Origin: Zanthoxylum bungeanum | Lineage: Eukaryota > Streptophyta > Magnoliopsida > Sapindales > Rutaceae | Direction: 5' to 3' | Assembly: GCA_019454045.1 (NCBI GenBank) | Contig: SKCR01025350.1 | Location: 124,001 to 188,000, forward strand | DNA length: 64,000 nt | Part shown: one piece after another, positions 57,380 through 64,000 of the stretch | Layout of the letters: each line of letters opens with the position of its first letter | Numbering within the stretch: the stretch's first letter is position 1 | Position numbers and translations under genes: made by a program | The notes under the pieces: generated by a model | What the model was told of the DNA's origin: nothing | Databases searched by the model: none | Seen by the model: the letters and a program-made list of their open reading frames with translations, nothing else

Positions 57380-58092
57380 TGATATGAAACTGGATACAAA
57401 AAAGATGAAACACGATCTAAGATCCCGTAGACCCCCAAAGAACTTGTCTTTGAAAACCCTTGGAGATAGCCTCAGATGAATTTTGCCAGCAAAATAGACG
57501 CCATAAAGGATGCCAACCCTTTGATAAGTCTTTGTTCAATCACTGAACTTTGATAAAAAAAAAATCTTAATCTCAAAGAAATTTACTATTCTCGCTCAAA
57601 ATATTGGGTGCGTCATTAAGAGTTGTTTTTGAGTTTAAATAGTTACATGCTCAAACCCTAATAGAGCCTAAAAGTCTAAAATAACCTTAAACTACCCATT
57701 ACCAACTAAAAGCCCATAACTCCTAATTTCTAGCCCATTTTGAACCCACAAATAAATAAAAATAAACTAACCCAAGTAATAAATAAAACGGTCTTCCACG
57801 TTGGTTCCATCCATGTAAATAAATAATAGTATGATGAAAATAAGTCTAAATAACTCAAACCGATCCATGCTGTTCCTCGATGACTTGGGTCGAATGTATA
57901 ACTCTTGAATCATCTTCCTTGAAGTCCAATTGGTCTCGAACATGCTTGTTCAATTCTGCTACGTGACGTTGGGCCAGGCCTGCCATAACGTCTTTGATCT
58001 TCTGAGCTCTATGTCTTGTAATTGGTCCAACCAGTACATGGATTAGATCTATTAAACTATGGATCGAATAAAGTGCTTCTAGGATCACATCA
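57380..58092 (-). mobile_element. 5' LTR of G1 (713 bp)
   Basis: The plus strand begins TGATATGAAACTGG and ends GGATCACATCA, matching 16983-17693. It is followed by the TSD TACTT. Confidence 0.95.
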
Positions 58093-58450
58093 TACTTGCT
58101 ATAAGTTCTTCAAATAACATGTAATTAACAAATTTAGTTCAACATAATATGGCAACATTCCATCACTCCGTTACAATTTTGGCAACAAAATCATCATTTT
58201 TCAACTTCTATTGTATGTTTGGGACTATATGTACTTTCTTGGAAGAAAAAGATGAGATTCAACTTGAATGAGAACTTGAAAAGAAGTCCCAATGCCGATA
58301 ATGATCTAATTAATTCTCTAACAAGCTTAACCTCCACATCACCAATAGAAACAACAATGAAAATCAGGTGGATACGGTAAGGTCCAAAATTGAATCAACA
58401 ATAACCACAAATTAAATGTATTAAATAAAAAAATATGCGTATTGCGCGAG
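58093..58450 (-). other. Continuation of element X right of G1
   Basis: Because G1 has a perfect TSD, these 358 bp were once joined to 16982. I see no gene or repeat in them. They end at the second Tat LTR, which most likely inserted into X here. Confidence 0.5.
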
Positions 58451-59563
58451 TGTAGAAGCGAATCGGGGTTTACCGTTATGCTTATGATACTAGCGACCAC
58501 GACACTGTTGGGCTCACAGCCCCGTAGAGAGTATGGTAGCCCACATGGGACTAATAAGAGAATAAAGGAGTCGCTCTTAGTATAAGACATTGTGAATGAA
58601 TTAAGGCCGCATTACACCTCTCGCAAGGTCCGACCTTAAGATCGTTTGGGTTTGAAATGATCCCTTACTTATGTCAGTTTAATATTTAGGTTTGAAGAGA
58701 TGTATCATTATGTCTTATAAAGCAGTAACATGCAACAATTGTTTATATAGTATACACAACACATGAATAATAAAAGCAGTAAAGAAAAGCGAATAAATAC
58801 AACTATGCGGAAACTGTTAAAAAAATAGTAAAATAAAAATCAAGCAAATCAGAGCATATATTTCGTGGAACAGCCCTCAGAGAGGCCTGACAGGACATAG
58901 TCATAGTCGCCCAGATTTTAACTGTATCAATAATGTTCAGCCGGACTTACATGAAGTCTGGCCGGATGTGCTTCTTCAACACATTCTAGTAATAATAGAT
59001 ATAGTAACAACATAAAACAATTATAAGAGCAGAACTATAAAATACTAAACAATCACTAACAAATAACAGTAATGACTACAATAATGATAACGTAATAATG
59101 AATAAATAATTATATAACATATGCAACGACAAAAAAACATGATATGGCATAACAAACACTAATCTTGTGAAGCCAGCCTTTCATGTAATCATTTTCTGGT
59201 AGTACATGGAATTGTGTCTCGAGTACAAACCATATTACTATCCATTCGGAATCGGCTATGGGATTTATGTCCGTGTTTCCATCTTATATACCAAATGGAG
59301 ACATATGGCCGAATATATATATATCTTAGGAATGTCTGGCCGGATATATAGTGGGTCTGGCATGATATCCTTCACAGATCAGAATAAACAAATAAGCAAA
59401 AGCATGCATAAAATAACTAAACACTAATAAAATAACTAACATATATAAAATGATAACATCGAGCGTAAAGTAAAAGAACAATAATGAAATAACTGAACAG
59501 TAATAAACTAAAGAAGGTAGTAATATGGTCGGGTGTTTGTACCACTTGGCCAGATTTATTTCA

Positions 59564-59601
59564 TGATATTTTGCATGTCCTGTAGGACGTGCAAAATATC
59601 A
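59564..59601. other. Long hairpin in Tat 2 LTR
   Basis: Arms 59564-59580 and 59585-59601 pair with one mismatch around the loop TGTA. On the minus strand it lies about 75 nt downstream of a GGTATGACCTAAGGG site, like the hairpin at 6807-6859 in Tat 1. Confidence 0.7.
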
Positions 59602-59660
59602 CACCTGGCTGGAGATATTGTGTCAAAGCAAGAACTCAAAGACGTAGAAATGAAAATTAG

Positions 59661-59685
59661 GGTACCCTTAGGTCATACCTTTAAG
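59661..59685 (-). promoter_or_regulatory. Donor-like conserved site in Tat 2 LTR
   Basis: The minus strand reads CTTAAAGGTATGACCTAAGG followed by GTACC. It corresponds to CTTGAAAGGTAAGACCTGAG and GGCACC at 6755 in Tat 1. Confidence 0.55.
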
Positions 59686-59893
59686 TATGGTTTGGCTCAG
59701 AATACACTTTTGAAAATCGGATCAATGCTGGGTTGCTTGCCAAAAGGGGGGAAACTCTATGGGTTTCTAGATATTTTCTCATTGTTTTATCCCTCTTTCT
59801 ATAAACTTGTAGAGTTTTACGTTCTCAAATTTCAATGTATGAGTATGTCATTCAAGATTGAAGGCTCAAGCCTGAAGAATATTTTGTGAAGGG

Positions 59894-59920
59894 TTTGGGC
59901 ACTAATTTATAGTGCCTAAA
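59894..59920 (-). promoter_or_regulatory. TATA box of Tat 2 LTR inside an inverted repeat
   Basis: Minus-strand TATAAAT (59905-59911) lies between arms TTTGGGCACTA (59894-59904) and TAGTGCCTAAA (59910-59920), complementary at 10 of 11 positions. Confidence 0.6.
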
Positions 59921-59969
59921 CGAAGACTGAAAATGGAAGGGGATATGTGATTCCATCAATGTCTCCAGT

Positions 59970-62547
59970 TGTTGGGGCAGATGTGGAACCCCTAGGGTCG
60001 GATCGGTGCCCCACGCAGGGAAAGTTGATCTAACCCGTGTATATCTAACATGGGTGTATTTTAAAATATTTTATGTAAAATTGTATTCATTTTCGAGTCC
60101 GTAGGACAAAACGGGGACCAAAACAGAGTCCATAAACTCTGGAATAGGAAAATTGAAATTTCAGTGTTCTTCGCTCTGCGCGTCAGACGCGAAAGCTTGG
60201 GCGTCGAGACGCCCTAAAGTACGAGAGTAATTACGAAAACTAAATGTCTCGACGTTGCGACGTGGAAGGAATAGCGTCGCGACGCTCCTAGGTTTGATGC
60301 TCGGTGTCGTAACGTTGGAAGGCCAGAGTCACGACGCTGCTCTAGGCAGTGAGCATTTTTCAACTTCAAACCAGTACTAAACACTTCCAATTTTCTCCTA
60401 ACACTTCAAATATGCCCAAAATCCAATTTTAGAATCATATCCATCATCAACATATGTTATACAACTAACATACATGTATTTTAAATTCATATATGTATTT
60501 GTTTGAATTATAACACAAACCAATTTAGAATTCCACAATAAAATATCTCATGAACAATTCTAGTTCACCCAAAGATGGTTAAGTGATTCTAGAATGGTAG
60601 CCATAACTCTAAGATTTAATCTAGAGTTCCAAACTCTTATTAATCGTTCCATGTCCAATATGAACATCTTTGACCTAATTACAAGCATATTGTGTTTATA
60701 CTTCCAAAGCATCCTAACGCAATTCATTAACCTTATTTCAATTTTAAGCTATGTAATTATGTATCCAATACATAATTCATCACTATATGTCTCACTAATG
60801 AAAACTCACTAATGAAGAACATAGGTTAAGAGAAGTTCAAACTTACATAGTAAGGTTGATGCAAAGATCCTATCTCCTTCTCCTTGTTGAAATGGTTGGA
60901 GAACTTCCAAGGTTTGCAAGCTTGACTCCAAGATCCAATCTTGATTCCAATACTAGCAAGCTTCACTCCAAGATCCAATCTTGATTTCTCCTAGATGAAA
61001 TATTGTAGAGATCTTCCAAAGATTCACTAAACACTTCTCTAATTTAGGCTAATTTCACCAAGAATTACTTGAATTTAGCTTTCACAAGCTTAATTAAAAC
61101 CTTTGCTCAAACTTGCTATTTAGAACAAAACTTAGGCAATTTTTAATTAATAAAAATTCTAATCAACTTTTATGTGGGCTTAATCTAATTTAACCAAATA
61201 TGTATAATCAGGTGTGACTAATCAATTTTTGTCTACCACTTTGATTTAATCCAATTAAATCAAGACAAAGTTCAATTAATGGATTAGTTACATGTCTATC
61301 ACTTTGATTTAATCCAATTAAATCAAGTCAAATACACCTATAATTACATATTTGCAATTACTAAAATATCCTCAAATGGTATATATATTCATGAATTTAC
61401 AATTAAGCCCTAGTGTAATTTTGAATTAATCCAATTAATCCAATTAGGTCAAAGTAAATAATCAATGTTATCCATTAACACTTGATTATCTTAGTTGATA
61501 ATTATAATATCAAATATTATTTATTATAAAAAATAATCGGCTATCCAAGTGCTCAATGAGTGCACTTCATATTGTAAGACTCTCTATGTCCAAGCACATT
61601 CGTCATATAAGTCTAGCTAATATGTATGCAATTCGGCCACCTCCGAATTCGTGAAGAACATGAACGACCTTTCTGAACTATACAAGTGGAGGTCATCATA
61701 TTTTTTTATCAATCCCTCAGTCGTAGGTTATCCGAGTTGTGCATAGGAAACATAGAATACACCGTCAAGTTTCCAAGGCTCACATCTTTTGTTGACATGT
61801 CCATGATTCTTTACAACTAATGCGATAAACCCTAGGTGATCGGCTTTGGCCAAAGTCTTTAAGAATCGTGACATACTCAAATGGATACCTAAACCTCTTA
61901 TGGTACACATACGGGCCGACAGATCCTATCTTGATACGCACTTGATTAACCAGTGCATCAGTCTACATCCAACGAACATCTAGAGGCCAGATCATGAAAG
62001 GTTTGTAACATACATGGCATCAAAGTGTAGAGGATCTTACATAATATCATTGTTATCTCATAGGCAAAAGATTACATATGCTACTCGACTTGAGGAGATT
62101 CCTATTGACGGCGATGTGTACTTCCAACTATTGGGAATCATCTATGAGTCATTCAGTATTCGGTCCAACCAATACTCGCACGTCTATACGAGCTTCCAAG
62201 GCTCTTGGTACATCAGGTTAAACCATTGAAACTTCAATTCCAATATACGACATGTGCTAGTCTTCTAGGGTATAGAAATTCAACCTTATTCCAAAACCAA
62301 CGACTATGAATATGTACTTTAAGAATAGTTTATAATATTAATACTTATCACAATGTCGGACCACCTAGTGTCTAGTATTAATACAAGACTATTCTAAGGT
62401 GGATGTCATTCTTAGAATATTTATACATCAATCTAATCTGCATAATGCCAATACCATTAATGAAATGAAAATGTAGTTATTTTATTAATAAATAATAAAA
62501 TATAAAATATATTATTCGGATTGGCGCTCCAAATACCAACTCAAACA
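59970..62547 (-). mobile_element. Solo LTR 'B' (2578 bp)
   Basis: It begins TGTTGGGGCAG and ends CTCAAACA on the plus strand, with perfect TSD CCAGT (59965-59969, 62548-62552). No PBS, polypurine tract or coding region lies inside. The minus-strand sequence of 61870-60840 matches the fragment at 8049-9124, and that fragment keeps a TATA box, so the orientation is minus. A cluster of GCGTCGCGACGC-like motifs lies at 60170-60345. It is best read as the product of recombination between the two LTRs of a full element. Confidence 0.85.
60170..60345. repeat. Cluster of CGTCGCGACG-like palindromes in solo LTR B
   Basis: Motifs GGCGTCGAGACGCC, GTCTCGACGTTGCGACGT, AGCGTCGCGACGCT, GTGTCGTAACGTT and AGTCACGACGCT follow each other within 180 bp. 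The region is much richer in GC and CpG than its surroundings. Confidence 0.75.
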
Positions 62548-63020
62548 CCAGTGATTACCAGTCTACATTTCCATCTATAACTCGATACACATCTGACCGA
62601 TGTATATTTTGGAATATAATTCCGGCCAGACATGATAATGCCCGTGATTTCAATAATTGAAGATCTACACACCGGCTGACAGCCCGACGCATAATTGACC
62701 GAATATTTATTTGACATATATGACTGGCCGGACATCCATCAGAGCCATGATTTTCGTGATTGATAATCTAAACGCTCACTGACAGTTGTCACAAGTCTAG
62801 CCGAATTTAGGATTTTCATGATATATCTGGCCGAATTTTGTAGTCCAAGAAAAGACTGGCCAAACATAGTTGATGTTCGACCTGGATTTGGTTACTCTTT
62901 TGAATTCTCTAAAGTTTAGTTCCCTTTTCGGTATTAAACCTTATAACTTTTCCAAACTTTCAAATGATTCCCTCATACGAGACTCATCATCGGGCTATGC
63001 GTAAAGATATAATCTCTACA

Positions 63021-63135
63021 TTTGCCATCACTTTGGTAGGCTTGTACAATGTATGAAAATGAAAAGTATATCAAAGTCATGCATGAATTTATACTTACCT
63101 GGCTTGTCTGGCATCATCAGACTTATCTAATCTTG
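63021..63135 (-). promoter_or_regulatory. Conserved 3' UTR block of Tat 2 (polypurine tract and splice-donor consensus)
   Basis: The minus strand reads CCAGGTAAGTATAAATTCAT, then GCATGACTTTGATA, then CAAGCCTACCAAAGTGATGG before the LTR. It matches 5296-5391 of Tat 1. The AGGTAAGT site is at 63093-63100. The polypurine tract is weaker here than in Tat 1. Confidence 0.65.
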
Positions 63136-63159
63136 TAGTAGTTGTTTTTATTGATAGAT

Positions 63160-63965
63160 GGGCCTTTTGGATCTCCGATGCTTCGATCGATGGTGAGATA
63201 CTTCAATCCCAACTATTAGATGCTTAAATCCAGACTGTGATAGTTGACGGACCCGTAAGTTCCCCGATGTTTTGATCCGCTATGAGATGCTTCGATCCCG
63301 ACTGTGGTAGTTGATGGACCCTCAGGTCCCCCTGATGCTTCGATCGGTCGTGAGATGCTTTGATCTCAGCTATGATAGTCGATAGACCCTTAGGTCCCAT
63401 GATGATTCAATCGGTCATGAGATACTTCAATCTCGACTACAATATTTGATGGACTCTCAAGTCCCTTGATGCTTCGATCAGTTGTGAGATACTTCGATCT
63501 TGACTGCGATGGTCGATGGACCCTCAGCTCCTTTGATGCTTCTATCAGCTGTGAGATACTTCGATCCCGAATGTGATAGTTGATGGACCATCAGGTCCCC
63601 CGATGCTTGGTTATGAGATACTTTGATCTTGACTTTGAATTGATAGATCCTTGAGTCCCCTGATACCTCGATCGATTTTGAGATATCTCGATCCTTGACT
63701 TTGACTTGATGGACACTGGAGTCCCCCCAATGCCTTGATTGATTGTGAGATGCCTTGATCCCTAATTTTGAGTTGATAGACCATCGGGTCCCCTGATACC
63801 TCGATTGGTTGTGAGATGTCTCGATTCTTGACTTTGAGTTGATGGACCCTCAGGTCCCCCGATGTCTCGATCGGTTGTGAGATTTCTCGATCCCTGACTT
63901 TGAGTTGATGGACCCTCAGGTCTCTCAATGCTTGCGCCTTATTCCCGGAGTCGTTTGTTGTTCGT
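63160..63965. repeat. 67-bp minisatellite, about 12 units, 3' UTR of Tat 2
   Basis: Units start at TTGATGGACCCTCAGGTCCC or variants, for example near 63314, 63382, 63449, 63516, 63709, 63776, 63842 and 63908, giving periods of 66-68 bp. The minus strand has GGGATCGAAGCATCTCA and GATCGAAGCATCGGGGGAC within each unit. The right-hand units diverge to CTCGATCGGTTGTGAGAT. A minus-strand 105-codon ORF (63928-63611) with 22-residue repeats is a by-product of 66-bp units. Confidence 0.93.
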
Positions 63966-64000
63966 CCTTATTCCCAAGTCTCTACTCCATTCCCAGAGCT

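Larger units (their letters stand above)
16983..58092 (-). mobile_element. Ty3/gypsy element G1 with nested insertions (41 kb span)
   Basis: LTRs at 16983-17693 and 57380-58092 flank a minus-strand gag-protease-RT-RNase H-integrase order. The TSD TACTT is perfect (16978-16982 and 58093-58097). The PBS beside the right LTR is TGGTATCAGAGCCAGAT on the minus strand and a polypurine tract AAGAGGGAGGGG lies beside the left LTR. Four insertions split it: a hAT transposon, copia #1, copia #2 (itself holding copia #3) and a solo LTR. Without them G1 would be about 6.5 kb. Integrase-after-RT order and the FDD and H2C2 motifs make it gypsy. I see no chromodomain, and the clade is left open. LTR divergence is moderate: 10 differences, all transitions, in the first about 175 bp by hand count. 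Confidence 0.95.
58451..63020 (-). mobile_element. 3' LTR of Tat element 2 (about 2.0 kb without insert)
   Basis: On the minus strand it starts TGTAGAGATTATATC after the 3' UTR block and ends CGCTTCTACA at 58451. The end region aligns with 7900-8048 and the start with 5392-5450 (GCCCGATGATGAGYCTCGTATG). Its internal region lies to the right. It is interrupted by the solo LTR at 59970-62547. It carries many CTGGCCGGAT-like motifs (for example 58960, 59337, 62640 and 62723) absent from the first Tat LTR. Confidence 0.85.

Noticed and set aside
59533..59889. 118-codon plus-strand ORF in the Tat 2 LTR
   Set aside because: It is antisense to the LTR transcript leader and includes the hairpin; Tat 1 has no equivalent frame.
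63611..63928. 105-codon minus-strand ORF with 22-residue repeats
   Set aside because: By-product of the 66-67-bp minisatellite; no conserved frame in the 67-bp units to its right on the minus strand.
1..64000. tRNA or rRNA genes
   Set aside because: I saw no cloverleaf-like sequence or rRNA segment; the tRNA-like strings are primer-binding sites next to LTRs.

Overview
The window is repeat-dense plant nuclear DNA, most likely from a eudicot: Ty1/copia LTRs primed by initiator-Met tRNA (TGGTATCAGAGC next to the LTR), Ty3/gypsy elements of Tat type, and a plant TTF-finger hAT transposon. I find no intact host gene. Nearly everything can be assigned to transposable elements that inserted into one another, and most boundaries can be fixed to the base from TG..CA ends, primer-binding sites, polypurine tracts and target-site duplications (TSDs).

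Left block (1-8048, + strand): a Tat-type gypsy element cut by the window edge. It shows the last 81 bp of the 5' LTR, a PBS, a long leader, a broken gag, no pol, an antisense DUF7745-like fragment, two minisatellite arrays (33 bp and 83 bp), a polypurine tract and a complete 2.66-kb 3' LTR (5392-8048). This is the structure of a gag-only, non-autonomous (TR-GAG-like) element. It abuts a fragment of another LTR family (8049-9124), a truncated copia LTR (9125-about 10270) and unassigned AT-rich DNA.

Middle block: a minus-strand LTR element ('X', about 11.7-16.98 kb, continuing at 58093-58450) carries an intronless LONELY GUY (cytokinin-activating phosphoribohydrolase) pseudogene and an unrecognised 183-codon ORF preceded by a plausible 112-nt intron. 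X is split by a 41-kb Ty3/gypsy insertion (16983-58092, minus strand, 711/713-bp LTRs, TSD TACTT).

That gypsy element is itself split by a hAT transposon (19464-23054, TSD CCTATAGA), a copia element #1 (23689-33616, TSD ACTYT), a copia element #2 (34376-53846, TSD CTCAC) and a 1.1-kb solo LTR (55022-56134). Copia #2 is split again by copia #3 (40238-50119, TSD GAACM). Removing the inserts in order rejoins a recognisable gag-protease-RT-RNase H-integrase order.

Copia #1 and #3 share the same ruined coding region, including loss of the RT YVDD motif, although they inserted at different sites. They therefore appear to be a non-autonomous subfamily spread by the proteins of relatives such as #2.

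Right block (58451-64000, minus strand): the 3' LTR of a second Tat element, interrupted by a solo LTR (59970-62547, TSD CCAGT), then its 3' UTR with a 67-bp minisatellite. Despite strong divergence, the two Tat elements keep a common layout: TATA box inside an inverted repeat, a donor-like GGTAWGACCTRAGGG site, a long hairpin, and a perfect AG|GTAAGT site just before the polypurine tract.
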